A stretch of 64,000 nucleotides of DNA from Bradyrhizobium sp. G127 (GTDB taxonomy: Bacteria; Pseudomonadota; Alphaproteobacteria; Rhizobiales; Xanthobacteraceae). Location of the stretch: contig NZ_JAKFGN010000002.1 of NCBI RefSeq assembly GCF_021502575.1, positions 372,001-436,000 of the forward strand. The letters run 5' to 3'. The translations under genes and the position numbers were made by a program. The notes beneath the pieces were generated by a model that saw only the letters and a list, made by a program, of their open reading frames with translations, did no database searches and had not been told where the DNA came from. Positions 18,983-28,719 of this stretch are shown piece after piece. Each line of letters starts with the position of its first letter. The first letter of the stretch is position 1.

Positions 18983-19143
18983 CCCTGTCCATCAGGACTG
19001 CCCGCCTCGCCTTCCTCGCGGCAGCCCGCATCGCCGGATTTGACCGGCGCGCGAATGACGCCACCACGACGACCACGAACCATCCACGACTCTAGCCCAC
19101 CACGAACGACCAAAACGACACCAAGCAGCCATAAGGGGTATTC

Positions 19144-20553
19144 ATGAAGACCGCCAAAGACGTCCTAAAGTCGATCAAGGACAACGACGTAAAATACGTC
19201 GACCTGCGTTTCACCGATCCGCGCGGCAAGTGGCAGCACGTCACCTTCGACATCTCGATGATCGACGAAGACATCTTCGCCGAAGGCACGATGTTCGACG
19301 GCTCCTCGATCGCCGGCTGGAAGGCGATCAATGAATCCGACATGACGCTGATGCCCGATCCGACCACGGCGACGATCGACCCGTTCTTCGCCGAGACCAC
19401 CATGGTCATCACCTGCGACATTCTCGAGCCGTCCACGGGCGAGCCCTACAACCGCGATCCGCGCGGCATCGCCAAGAAGGCCGAAGCCCAGGTCAAGGCG
19501 CTCGGCATCGGCGACACCGTGTTCGTCGGCCCCGAAGCCGAGTTCTTCGTGTTCGACGACGTGCGTTTCCAGACCACGCCGTACAACACCGGCTTCAAGC
19601 TCGACTCCTCCGAACTGCCGACCAACTCGGACACCGAGTATGAAGGCGGCAACCTCGGCCACCGCATCCGCACCAAGGGCGGCTACTTCCCCGTTCCGCC
19701 GCAGGACTCGGTGCAGGACATGCGCTCGGAAATGCTCGGCTCGATGGCCAGGATGGGCGTCAAGGTCGAGAAGCATCACCACGAAGTCGCTTCCGCCCAG
19801 CACGAACTCGGCATGAAGTTCGACACGCTGACCCACATGGCCGACCAGATGCAGATCTACAAGTACTGCATCCATCAGGTCGCGCACATCTACGGCAAGA
19901 CCGCCACCTTCATGCCGAAGCCGGTCTACGGCGACAACGGCTCGGGCATGCACGTGCACCAGTCGATCTGGAAGGACGGCAAGCCGGTGTTCGCCGGCAA
20001 CAAGTACGCCGACCTCTCCGAGACCTGCCTCCACTACATCGGCGGCATCATCAAGCACGCCAAGGCCATCAACGCCTTCACCAACCCGTCGACCAACTCC
20101 TACAAGCGTCTGGTCCCGGGCTACGAAGCGCCGGTGCTGCTCGCCTACTCGGCGCGCAACCGTTCGGCCTCCTGCCGCATCCCCTACACCGCTTCGCCGA
20201 AGGCCAAGCGCGTCGAGGTGCGCTTCCCCGATCCGATGGCGAATCCCTACCTCGCCTTCGCCGCGATGCTGATGGCCGGCCTCGACGGCATCAAGAACAA
20301 GATCGATCCGGGTCCGGCGATGGACAAGGACCTCTACGACCTGCCGAAGGAAGAGCTGAAGCAGATCCCGACGGTGTGCGGCAGCTTGCGCGAGGCGCTG
20401 GAAAATCTCGACAAGGACCGCGCGTTCCTGAAGGCCGGCGGCGTCTTCGACGACGACTTCATCGACAGCTTCATCGAACTGAAGATGACCGAAGTCGCGC
20501 GGTTCGAAATGACCCCGCATCCGGTCGAGTTCGAGATGTACTACTCCCAGTAA
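19144..20553 (+). CDS. glnA: Type I glutamine synthetase
   Basis: ATP-dependent ligation of ammonia to glutamate. The 469-aa dodecameric GSI-beta subunit shows FDGSSIAGW, the glutamate/metal region [10 protein letters not shown], the ATP signature [18 protein letters not shown], and the adenylylation site Tyr398 ([10 protein letters not shown]), equivalent to Tyr397 of E. coli. Codon use is strongly biased to C-ending codons, as expected of a highly expressed gene. A rho-independent terminator follows. The last 38 bases but 22 are echoed 2.2 kb downstream (22752-22789). Confidence 0.97.
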   Translation: MKTAKDVLKSIKDNDVKYVDLRFTDPRGKWQHVTFDISMIDEDIFAEGTMFDGSSIAGWKAINESDMTLMPDPTTATIDPFFAETTMVITCDILEPSTGEPYNRDPRGIAKKAEAQVKALGIGDTVFVGPEAEFFVFDDVRFQTTPYNTGFKLDSSELPTNSDTEYEGGNLGHRIRTKGGYFPVPPQDSVQDMRSEMLGSMARMGVKVEKHHHEVASAQHELGMKFDTLTHMADQMQIYKYCIHQVAHIYGKTATFMPKPVYGDNGSGMHVHQSIWKDGKPVFAGNKYADLSETCLHYIGGIIKHAKAINAFTNPSTNSYKRLVPGYEAPVLLAYSARNRSASCRIPYTASPKAKRVEVRFPDPMANPYLAFAAMLMAGLDGIKNKIDPGPAMDKDLYDLPKEELKQIPTVCGSLREALENLDKDRAFLKAGGVFDDDFIDSFIELKMTEVARFEMTPHPVEFEMYYSQ

Positions 20554-20588
20554 GCACTCGCTTCACCGCGACTGTTTTTGCAAAAGAC

Positions 20589-20622
20589 AAAAGGCGCTCC
20601 AAACGGGGCGCCTTTTTTGTTT
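20589..20622 (+). terminator. Rho-independent terminator of glnA
   Basis: AAAGGCGCTCC-AAAC-GGGGCGCCTTT stem followed by TTTTGTTT, starting 36 bases after the glnA stop. On the other strand it also faces the end of the convergent DUF1254 gene. Confidence 0.9.
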
Positions 20623-20645
20623 CGCCGGCTCCGAACCGCCCCGGC

Positions 20646-21674
20646 CTATGTCACCGGCTTCGCTTCCGGAAACTTCCAGCTTCCGTCGAGAATGTCCTTG
20701 CGCGGGCGGTACATGCGCACGGTGTAATTCCAGCCTTTCGACGCTGGCAGGCAATTCGGGATTTTCCCATCGCAACCACCGAACTGCACATCGACCGAGC
20801 CGTCCGGGCTTTTCTTGGCCGTCAGATTGTTGAGCGAATAGGCGTTGTAGGGATTTTTCTCGAAGAACCCCGCCGCGTTGTAAACGCTGATTGACCAGAA
20901 TGCGTCCACAGGCACGTTGCCGGGCACCTTGAGACGGTAGATCGTCGTGCCGTCGTTCTTCACAGGCGTGAAGCTCGAATAGCGCGCGTCCTTGTCCGGA
21001 TTGCCGCCCCAGCCGGCCGCTGTGGAAATGAGATGCCGGATCGGATCGACCTGCCCTTTCACACCGAACGAATTTCCAAAGCCTTCATTCATCGACGCCA
21101 GCACCAGCAACGCGTCGCGAATCTTGTTCTGCGCCGCCTGATCCCAGTTCGGCGCGTCGAACGTGCCAATACTTGCCTGGGTGACCTTGATGGCGTCCTG
21201 CGCGGCATGAACTGCCTTGAGATCGTTCGGATCGGCGGGATCGACCAGCGTGCGCACCGGCGTCATGACGTAACGCGTGCCTACATTTGCTTTAGTCAAC
21301 TTCACGGTGGCGGGCGCGTACACAACCATCGGCGTGTAGTGATCCTCGTTGATGACCTGCAAAGACATGAACCGCTTGCCCGTGGCGGGCAGCGTGATCG
21401 TGACCGGGCCGGCATCGAGATCGAACACCGCCGATGAATAGAGCGTGTCGCGGTTCATGCGGATGACTTTCTGATTGTCGATCTCGGTCGGCGTGCGGTT
21501 ATGCACGAACTTTCCGAGCCCGCCGTCCTTTGCCGTCCGCCCCATGTAGAGATCGGATTCCGCACGCGTGAAATTCTGCACGGTGACGGGAGTCGGCTTG
21601 GCATCCTGCGCGAACGCCGCCGAAGTGAGCGCAAGCGAAGCGATGCCCAGCGCGATGCGGTTCAAACACTGCAT
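20646..21674 (-). CDS. Secreted DUF1254/DUF1214 domain protein
   Basis: A 342-aa exported protein (signal peptide MQCLNRIALG... ending SAAFAQ). The N-terminal DUF1254 region (about 55-170) contains RMNRDTLYSSAVFDLDAG and the C-terminal DUF1214 region (about 240-335) contains PVDAFWSISVYN and FFEKNPYNAYSLNN. These paired domains are common in bacteria and of unclear biochemical function. The start chosen is the ATG that gives the signal peptide. It lies 11 bases downstream of the beta-lactamase-fold gene, so both are one operon. Confidence 0.85.
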   Translation of the reverse strand: MQCLNRIALGIASLALTSAAFAQDAKPTPVTVQNFTRAESDLYMGRTAKDGGLGKFVHNRTPTEIDNQKVIRMNRDTLYSSAVFDLDAGPVTITLPATGKRFMSLQVINEDHYTPMVVYAPATVKLTKANVGTRYVMTPVRTLVDPADPNDLKAVHAAQDAIKVTQASIGTFDAPNWDQAAQNKIRDALLVLASMNEGFGNSFGVKGQVDPIRHLISTAAGWGGNPDKDARYSSFTPVKNDGTTIYRLKVPGNVPVDAFWSISVYNAAGFFEKNPYNAYSLNNLTAKKSPDGSVDVQFGGCDGKIPNCLPASKGWNYTVRMYRPRKDILDGSWKFPEAKPVT

Positions 21675-21685
21675 AGCCGCCTCCG

Positions 21686-22645
21686 TTATTTGCCGGTGTC
21701 TTTCGGCACACCCAGTTCGTCGTCGACCTCGTCCTCGAAGGCGCGCTTCTTGCCCGAAATGAAACGCCGATAGCCCTCCGGATCGATCCACGCTGTCATA
21801 CCCTCGGTCGCAGCCCGCTTCGCCTTACCTTCAAAATCGTAATACTCGTTGTGCTGAGCGAGCCAGATGTCGGGCTTGAGCATTTCCAGCGTGTGATGCG
21901 TGCGGCGATAGTCATGCTCAATACCCGGATAGGAGGGATTCTTGGCGATGCGATAGCCCGGATTGAATCCACTGCCGTCGGGAAACACCACGAGATAGGC
22001 TTTACCGTCGACCACAAGGTTCATCACCCACGTCGTCGCGCCGCGCGTATGGCCGGGCGTGTGATACGCCGTGAGCATGACGTCGCCCATCTTGATCTGA
22101 TCGCCGTCGCGCAGAATGCGGTCGACCTTGACCGCCGGATAAACGAAGTCGTTGGCGTATTTGAAATCGTTGCTGTCGCCGCTCTCCATTGCGGCCACAT
22201 CGTCCTTCATGACGGCAATCGGCGCGCCGAACTGCTGCTTCATGTAGGCAAATGCGCCGGCGTGGTCGATATGCGCGTGGCCGTTAATCATCAGCTTGAT
22301 GTCTTCAGGCTTGAATCCGAGCTTGCGGATCGACTCCGCGATCATCGGACCGGAGGACGGCATGCCTGTGTTCATGAGGATGTGGCCCTCCGGCGTCGTG
22401 ATGAGGAATACGCCAAGCCCCTTGGTGCCGACGAAATAAACCGGTCCGACGATGCGGACCGGCTCGGCCGGCTCTTCCCACTTGAAAAACTTTCGGGCGA
22501 GCGAGAGGAAGAGACCGTTGTCGTTGGCGAGCTGTTCCTTTGTCGGCAGATTTGGCGGCGCTGTCTGGGAATTGGCCTGCATCGCGGCGCCGGCCGTGAG
22601 CGCCAGCAACAGACCGGTAAGCCGCGGAAAACGAAGATTGCGCAT
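21686..22645 (-). CDS. Subclass B3-type metallo-beta-lactamase fold hydrolase
   Basis: A 319-aa periplasmic protein (signal peptide about 1-26). Zinc ligands are His123, His125, Asp127 and His128 (HAHIDHAG), His199 (HTPGHTRG) and His265 (LAQHNEYYD), the set expected of subclass B3 enzymes and their relatives. The segment YPAVKVDRI, the TPGHT core and the later YPGIEHDYRRT recall BJP-1 of Bradyrhizobium. Whether it hydrolyses beta-lactams cannot be told from sequence; B3-fold lactonases and other esterases look similar. Start set by the signal peptide. Operon with the DUF1254 gene. Confidence 0.82.
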   Translation of the reverse strand: MRNLRFPRLTGLLLALTAGAAMQANSQTAPPNLPTKEQLANDNGLFLSLARKFFKWEEPAEPVRIVGPVYFVGTKGLGVFLITTPEGHILMNTGMPSSGPMIAESIRKLGFKPEDIKLMINGHAHIDHAGAFAYMKQQFGAPIAVMKDDVAAMESGDSNDFKYANDFVYPAVKVDRILRDGDQIKMGDVMLTAYHTPGHTRGATTWVMNLVVDGKAYLVVFPDGSGFNPGYRIAKNPSYPGIEHDYRRTHHTLEMLKPDIWLAQHNEYYDFEGKAKRAATEGMTAWIDPEGYRRFISGKKRAFEDEVDDELGVPKDTGK

Positions 22646-22751
22646 TGCATCTTCCTCCGTTGGCAACCATGCAGCGGAAAGCATTCCTGCTGCTTGCCAC
22701 GCGGATAATATTTTACAGCAAAGTGAGAGAGCCTTCAACGGTGCCGCCGGG

Positions 22752-22789
22752 GTCGCGGGGTTTGAGATGACCCCGCATCCGGTCGAGTT
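22752..22789 (+). pseudogene. Fragment matching the glnA 3' end
   Basis: Thirty-eight bases match 20494-20531 inside glnA at 34 or 35 positions. Read in the glnA frame it encodes [13 protein letters not shown] against [13 protein letters not shown] in GlnA; most differences fall in third codon positions (TTC/TTT, GAA/GAG), so it looks like a relic of a diverged glnA copy and not a recent slip. Flanking bases on either side do not match. Confidence 0.7.
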
Positions 22790-22895
22790 TGTGGTTTCGG
22801 AAAACATCGAAAACAGACGTGGCCCGGATGGAGCGAAGCGGGTTTTGGCAGGCGGCCATTCCGGATTTCGCGGCGCTTCAGAATGATTTTCCGCC

Positions 22896-22938
22896 CGTCA
22901 TTCCGGGATGCGCCTCTTGGCGCAGGCCCGGAATGACG
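22896..22938. repeat. Palindromic repeat with nested hairpin
   Basis: Perfect 12-bp arms CGTCATTCCGGG / CCCGGAATGACG enclose a loop that itself folds (GCGCC-TCTT-GGCGC). This is a typical REP-like cruciform sequence of Rhizobiales genomes. Confidence 0.75.
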
Positions 22939-23039
22939 GCGAGCCGAAACATTTTGTGATGGGGATACGAATCCCCGCCCTTCAAACCGCTCTTAAGTTC
23001 GAAGCGTCCTGTTCGTGAGGGGCGCTTTCTAGAGGCGTC

Positions 23040-23410
23040 TTGAGGCGGAGCAGGATGCGGCGCCTGCACGCACGGTTCGCACCCGTTGTGTTCGGGAGGC
23101 TGGGGTCACCGTCCGGGCCAACTACGTGGCTCTGCCGTCAGCGGCTGGACGAGGACAGGATGAAGGCGGGGAAATCCCGCTGGATCAGAGACGCGCCGCG
23201 CTCGTCCTGTCCCGGAAGTACGGTCCTCTCGCCCAAAATCGCCGCAATGGAGCGCCGTGAGGCGACGCGCTTCCGGAGAACCATTCGCCTCGCAAGCGGA
23301 TGCCGGCAGCGAAACAAGACAAGGTGCGCCTCGCGGCGCTCCATGCCCCTCGCTTTGAAGGGGCAAGACTGAAAGCACAACCCGCGCGACGTCGCGCAGG
23401 GGTAATTATG
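23040..23410. repeat. Structured noncoding element, probable dispersed repeat
   Basis: About 370 bases with strong internal complementarity: 23247-23264 pairs with 23327-23344 at 17 of 18 positions, GGACAGGA near 23153 pairs with TCCTGTCC near 23207, and a perfect GCGCGACGTCGCGC palindrome lies near 23384. I believe very similar sequence is dispersed in related genomes, where it is often mis-annotated as small proteins, but this is from memory and unverified. Confidence 0.5.
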
Positions 23411-23471
23411 CGTGGCCGTATGACAATTGAATCTGGAGTTCGAGATAACACGCGCTGTCGCGCCATCCACA

Positions 23472-23573
23472 ATCGTCATCACCGGGCTTGACCCGGTGAT
23501 CCACGCCTCGCTTGCTATGTTGAAAGGAAGACGTGGATGGCCGGGTCAAACCCGGCCATGACGAACTGTAAGT
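23472..23573. repeat. Palindromic intergenic repeat, copy 2
   Basis: Same architecture as 40-129: core ACCGGGCTTGACCCGGT, then GATCCACG, a short centre, CGTGGAT and core GGCCGGGTCAAACCCGGCC, with outer GTCAT/ATGAC ends. It lies about 100 bases before the AI-2E transporter start. Confidence 0.78.
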
Positions 23574-23673
23574 CGTGTGGGCTGAGTGCTCGATACGCCG
23601 TCCGACGCTATCTTCGCTTGATCCGCCGCCGGCTTTCAGGAAAGAGTGGCGCAACCCAGTTCGGAGGACAGAC

Positions 23674-24813
23674 GTGACAGCCCCCATCGAGACCAGAGTT
23701 CAGACCCGTGGCGACCTCGCATGGTCGATCGCGGTGGGCGGCATCGGCATCGTCACATTCGCCGTCTTCGTGCTGTTCGCCTGGTACTATGCGGCCACGC
23801 TGTTCCTGGTGTTCGCCGGCGCGCTGCTCGGCGTCGCCCTCACCGCCATGACGCATCTGCTGCAAAAGGTCATGGGCGGACCCCATGCCTTGCGCCTTGC
23901 GATTGTCTGCGTGGTGCTGGCCGGGCTGCTGTCGGGCGTGGTCTTCCTCGGCGGCTCGACCATCGCACACCAGGCGACGGTGCTGAGCAACACGCTCAAG
24001 TCGCAGATCGTCACCGTCAAGGCGTTCCTCGAACAGCACGGCGTCGATACGAGCTATCTCGAACTCGGCAGTCCCTCCACCGCCACGCCCGGGTCCACGA
24101 CGGGCCCCGAAACCGCTCCGGCGGGATTGCCGAAAAATCTCCCGAGCGCGGGTGCGCTGGCCTCCGGCGGCGGCGCCATCGTCACGCAAACGCTGAAGCT
24201 GCTGCTGGGCACCGTCAGCGTGGTCGGCAACTTCTTCATCGTGCTGTTCCTCGGGCTGTCGTTCGCGGCACAGCCAAGCGTCTATCGCAAGGGCCTGCTG
24301 GCGCTGGCCCCCGCGCGGCATCGCCACAGCGTCACCGTCGTGGTCGACCGAATCAGCGATACGCTGGAGCGCTGGCTGATCGCGCAGATGATCACCATGG
24401 CCGCCGTGTTTCTCGTGACATGGATCGGCCTCTCGATCATCGGTATCGACAGTTCGTTCATTCTCGGAATCCAGGCCGGCCTGCTCGCCTTCATTCCGAC
24501 GGTCGGCGCGCTGATGGGCGGGCTGATCATCGTGCTGGCGAGCCTCGCGTCGGGATGGGTCGCGGCGTTCAGCGCCTTCCTGCTGTTCCTGGGCGTGCAT
24601 GCGCTGGAAAGCTACATTCTGACGCCGATCATCCAGCGCCAGGCGCTCGACATTCCGCCGGCGACGCTGTTCGCGTTCCAGATCCTGCTCGGCGTCGTGT
24701 TCGGGCTGTGGGGGCTGGCGCTGGCACTGCCGCTGATGGCCATTGTGAAGGTGATCATGACCTATCTGCGCGAGGATAAAGAGATCCGCGATCCCGAATT
24801 CAGGATGGCCTGA
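23674..24813 (+). CDS. AI-2E family transporter (PerM-like)
   Basis: A 379-aa inner-membrane protein of the AI-2E exporter/PerM family: two N-terminal membrane spans (about 18-60), a third near 75-100, a hydrophilic segment (about 110-170), then spans from about 175 on, including LLGTVSVVGNFFIVLFLGLSF, IGIDSSFILGIQAGLLAFIP and the conserved C-terminal region LEGYxLTP-like (LESYILTPIIQRQALDIPP). Substrates vary across the family (ions, small signals), so none is assigned. A GTG start with GGAGG six bases upstream is preferred to the longer open frame. Confidence 0.88.
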   Translation: MTAPIETRVQTRGDLAWSIAVGGIGIVTFAVFVLFAWYYAATLFLVFAGALLGVALTAMTHLLQKVMGGPHALRLAIVCVVLAGLLSGVVFLGGSTIAHQATVLSNTLKSQIVTVKAFLEQHGVDTSYLELGSPSTATPGSTTGPETAPAGLPKNLPSAGALASGGGAIVTQTLKLLLGTVSVVGNFFIVLFLGLSFAAQPSVYRKGLLALAPARHRHSVTVVVDRISDTLERWLIAQMITMAAVFLVTWIGLSIIGIDSSFILGIQAGLLAFIPTVGALMGGLIIVLASLASGWVAAFSAFLLFLGVHALESYILTPIIQRQALDIPPATLFAFQILLGVVFGLWGLALALPLMAIVKVIMTYLREDKEIRDPEFRMA

Positions 24814-24839
24814 CATGCAAGACGGTGTGACATGAACGC

Positions 24840-24870
24840 AAAAGGCGCCGCATCGGGCGCCTTTTTTCTT
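24840..24870. terminator. Bidirectional terminator
   Basis: AAAAGGCGCC-GCATCG-GGCGCCTTTTTTCTT between two convergent genes. The U tract is strong for the transporter gene and short (TTTT) for the monooxygenase gene on the other strand. Confidence 0.88.
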
Positions 24871-24883
24871 CAGTCCCGCGATC

Positions 24884-25180
24884 TCAGAACTTGATCACCG
24901 TGTTGGTGTGCTCGACTTCCGGCGGTGAGGCGAAATGCGGGCCGACCAGCCCGCGCCATTCGGTGAAATCGGCGGATTCGCGGAAATCGACCATGTGATT
25001 TTCCAGCGTTTCCCATGTGATGTGCAGCCGGTAGCGCGACGGCTTTTCGATCGAGCGATGCAGCTCGAAGCTCTTCCAGCCCTTGCAGCGCTTGAAGATC
25101 GGCTGCGCCATGGCAATCGCGGCCTCGAAATCCTTTTCGCTGCCCGGCTTGATCTCGATCTGTGCAATCTCGGTAATCAT
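24884..25180 (-). CDS. Antibiotic biosynthesis monooxygenase (ABM) domain protein
   Basis: A 98-aa ferredoxin-fold protein: MITEIAQIEIKPGSEKDFEAAI, then IFKRCKGWKSFELHRSIEKPSRYRL with the WETLENHM segment. ABM-domain proteins include small monooxygenases, heme-degrading enzymes and many of unknown role; no heme-ligand signature is clear. The ATG at 25180 is the natural domain start; the frame is open further upstream with no ribosome site. Convergent with the AI-2E transporter. Confidence 0.85.
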   Translation of the reverse strand: MITEIAQIEIKPGSEKDFEAAIAMAQPIFKRCKGWKSFELHRSIEKPSRYRLHITWETLENHMVDFRESADFTEWRGLVGPHFASPPEVEHTNTVIKF

Positions 25181-25291
25181 GGTCTTCCGCCCCTTTTTGA
25201 TTATGTGAGGGCTGTAGCGCAGATTGACCGGCCAGAAAAGCAAAAGGACGCAGCAAGGCGTCCCGTCGTCCGGACCGTTTTCGTTCTGCGC

Positions 25292-25525
25292 TCAGATGAG
25301 CGCGAGCAGCATCCCCAAGAGGACAACCGCGCAGCCGCCGAGCAGCACCGGCTGCCAATCGAAGGATGAACCGTAGCGGCCTTCGGCGCGGCGTGCGGCG
25401 ATCAGGGCGTGTTCGTACTCGTCGGATGTCGAGAACATGCAGGCAAATCCCGCGCGCGCGGAATCGACCGTGGCCTCAAGAGCGATGAGATCGGGATTTG
25501 TATCGTGGCTGCGTGCGGTGATCAT
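25292..25525 (-). CDS. Small single-span membrane protein
   Basis: A 77-aa protein, unrecognised: a soluble N-terminal part (MITARSHDTNPDLIALEATV) and one C-terminal membrane span (VLLGGCAVVLLGMLLALI). The tail-anchored layout suggests a cytoplasmic domain held at the inner membrane. Coding status rests on frame length and composition only. Confidence 0.55.
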   Translation of the reverse strand: MITARSHDTNPDLIALEATVDSARAGFACMFSTSDEYEHALIAARRAEGRYGSSFDWQPVLLGGCAVVLLGMLLALI

Positions 25526-25603
25526 GACCGCATCGTAGAGCGGGTATGGTAAACAGATGGTTAGAAGCCGGTGATGTCCCGATGAAAAGCGGCGCGCCGG
25601 CGT

Positions 25604-26869
<1,266 letters not shown>

Positions 26870-27014
26870 TTTCTATGCAGCGCTTACAAAAACGAGACGG
26901 AACCTGAATAGCTCCCTCAACCGCCTTCATATTTAGCAGCGGTGTCTTGGCACTCCGTTTGCGGCGGTCACAAAGTTTTCTAGAAAAATCGCGGTAATTC
27001 GGTTGTATCTGGAA

Positions 27015-27044
27015 CAAAAAAGAGCGCCCCCAAGGGCGCTCTTT
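27015..27044 (-). terminator. Rho-independent terminator of rplM-rpsI
   Basis: Minus strand AAAGAGCGCCC-TTGG-GGGCGCTCT followed by TTTTTTG, 45 bases after the rpsI stop. Confidence 0.92.
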
Positions 27045-27089
27045 GTAACTTTGTGCAGTCCGCAATTGCGGACAATTTGAACGAAACGA

Positions 27090-27566
27090 TTAGCGCTTCG
27101 AGAACTGGAACGAGCGGCGGGCTTTCGCCTTGCCGTACTTCTTGCGCTCGACGACACGCGAGTCGCGCGTAAGAAAGCCGCCCTTCTTGAGGACGCCGCG
27201 CAGATCCGGTTCGAAATTCGTCAGCGCCTTCGAGATGCCGTGACGCACCGCGCCGGCCTGACCCGACAGACCGCCGCCGGCGACCGTGCAGACGACGTCG
27301 TACTGGCCCTGACGGGCGGCCGCGACGATCGGCTGCTGGATCATCATGCGCAGCACGGGACGCGCGAAGTAGACTTCGACTTCACGGGTGTTGACGGTGA
27401 CCTTGCCGGAGCCCGGCTTGATCCAGACGCGCGCGACCGCGTCCTTGCGCTTGCCGGTAGCATAGGCGCGGCCCTGCTTGTCGACCTTCTTGACGTACTT
27501 CGGACCCTCAGGAGCGGCCGTCTTCAGCGCCGACAACTGGTCGAGAGACTGCATGGTATCGGACAT
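27090..27566 (-). CDS. rpsI: 30S ribosomal protein S9
   Basis: Universal small-subunit protein bS9/uS9. The 158-aa product has the alphaproteobacterial N-terminal extension ([14 protein letters not shown]...) before the conserved core ([40 protein letters not shown]) and ends in the invariant basic tail [11 protein letters not shown] that reaches the P site. Its ATG overlaps the rplM TAA by one base, the standard coupled rplM-rpsI operon. Confidence 0.98.
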   Translation of the reverse strand: MSDTMQSLDQLSALKTAAPEGPKYVKKVDKQGRAYATGKRKDAVARVWIKPGSGKVTVNTREVEVYFARPVLRMMIQQPIVAAARQGQYDVVCTVAGGGLSGQAGAVRHGISKALTNFEPDLRGVLKKGGFLTRDSRVVERKKYGKAKARRSFQFSKR

Positions 27567-28030
27567 TACGCGGCCCTCATGTTCTTGCGATTCATCGACG
27601 CGATGTCCACGACTTCCGGCTGCTGTGCTTCGTGCGGATGCTCGGTGCCCGCATAGACGCGCAGATTGCCCATCTGAACGCGGCCCAGCGGACCGCGCGG
27701 AATCATGCGCTCGATCGCTTTCTCGACGACGCGCTCCGGGAAACGACCCTCGAGGATCGACTTCGCCGTGCGTTCCTTGATGCCGCCGATGAAACCGGTG
27801 TGATTGTAATAGACCTTGTTCTCACGCTTGCGTCCGGTGAGAACGACATGAGCCGCGTTGATGATGATGACGTTGTCACCGCAATCGACGTGGGGGGTGT
27901 AAGTCGGGAGGTGCTTGCCGCGCAAACGCATGGCGACCAAGGTTGCGAGGCGACCGACCACCAGACCCTTGGCGTCGATCAGCACCCACTTCTTGTTGAC
28001 CTCGGCTGGCTTTGCCGAAAACGTCTTCAT
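27566..28030 (-). CDS. rplM: 50S ribosomal protein L13
   Basis: Large-subunit protein uL13, 154 aa, beginning [20 protein letters not shown]. Conserved blocks [22 protein letters not shown] and [21 protein letters not shown] are present. First gene of the rplM-rpsI operon. The promoter should lie in the 148 bases between it and the thioesterase gene. Confidence 0.98.
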   Translation of the reverse strand: MKTFSAKPAEVNKKWVLIDAKGLVVGRLATLVAMRLRGKHLPTYTPHVDCGDNVIIINAAHVVLTGRKRENKVYYNHTGFIGGIKERTAKSILEGRFPERVVEKAIERMIPRGPLGRVQMGNLRVYAGTEHPHEAQQPEVVDIASMNRKNMRAA

Positions 28031-28178
28031 GTGAGTTGTCCGTGAAATGGCACGTTCGGCGCAATCGCCAAACTGGCGCGGTTCTAGATAACCGAGTGCT
28101 GCGCGTCAATGCCTTGCATGTTAAAATAGCGCAGCAATAACAATTGTTTACAAATATGGTGCGATAATACCTGCAAAA

Positions 28179-28610
28179 TCACTGAACATTCGGAATGGAG
28201 TAAGTCGCTGTGACGTGAGCAATCGGATCCGGCGAAGTCCCTGATAACAGGCTTATTTCGCCAACGGCGAGACGCTTGCCAAGTTTCATCAGCTTGGCCG
28301 CCGCCAGCACGTCCTGGCCGGGCTGGCCCTTGCGCAGGAAATTGATGTTCAGGCTCGTGGTCATGGCCAGTCCGACAGGACCGATGGCCGAAAGCAGCAC
28401 GACGTACATGGCAAAATCCGCCAGCGCCATGAGCGTCGGTCCCGAGACCGTTCCACCGGGGCGAAGCATGCGCTCGCTGTAGGGCTGCCGCAGCAAACAG
28501 GTCGCACCATCCGCGCTCTCGATCAGAACATCGCCATTGGCGAACGCCTGCGGAAACTCCTTGTGGAGAAACGCTTCGACTTCTGCCACGGTCATTTTCG
28601 CTTTGTTCAT
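28179..28610 (-). CDS. PaaI-family hotdog thioesterase
   Basis: A 143-aa hotdog-fold protein of the PaaI/YbgC-like acyl-CoA thioesterase group: LRPGGTVSGPTLMALADFAMYVVLL carries the family helix with the catalytic Asp region, followed by TTSLNINFLRKGQPGQDVLAAAKLMKLGKR. It likely hydrolyses an acyl-CoA. Located just upstream of rplM on the same strand and divergent from the enoyl-CoA hydratase gene, a pairing that suggests related CoA-ester metabolism. An alternative start is the ATG five codons in. Confidence 0.85.
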   Translation of the reverse strand: MNKAKMTVAEVEAFLHKEFPQAFANGDVLIESADGATCLLRQPYSERMLRPGGTVSGPTLMALADFAMYVVLLSAIGPVGLAMTTSLNINFLRKGQPGQDVLAAAKLMKLGKRLAVGEISLLSGTSPDPIAHVTATYSIPNVQ

Positions 28611-28719
28611 GGAACGTATGTCCTGCCCTGCTCTCGTATGTGACGGTTTTGTATCTTAGGGTGAGCACGATGGCGAGCCTGACAGAACCGAAAAGCGAAC
28701 CTCGAATCTGAGCCAAAAC

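Larger units (their letters stand above)
22646..23673. other. Repeat-rich intergenic region
   Basis: About 1 kb with no convincing gene between the divergent beta-lactamase-fold and AI-2E transporter genes. It contains a glnA 3'-end fragment (22752-22789), a palindromic repeat (22896-22938), a structured repeat-like element (23040-23410) and a second palindromic repeat (23472-23573). Open frames here on both strands have no ribosome sites and mirror each other, as expected for GC-rich noncoding DNA. Confidence 0.7.

Noticed and set aside
22452-22886. Open frame carrying [10 protein letters not shown] as a real gene
   Set aside because: Most of it is antisense to the beta-lactamase-fold gene and no ribosome site is seen; only 38 bases match glnA, so it is a relic, not a gene.
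23040-23491. Overlapping small open frames on both strands as genes
   Set aside because: All fall in the self-complementary element, have no start signals and show no recognisable domain.
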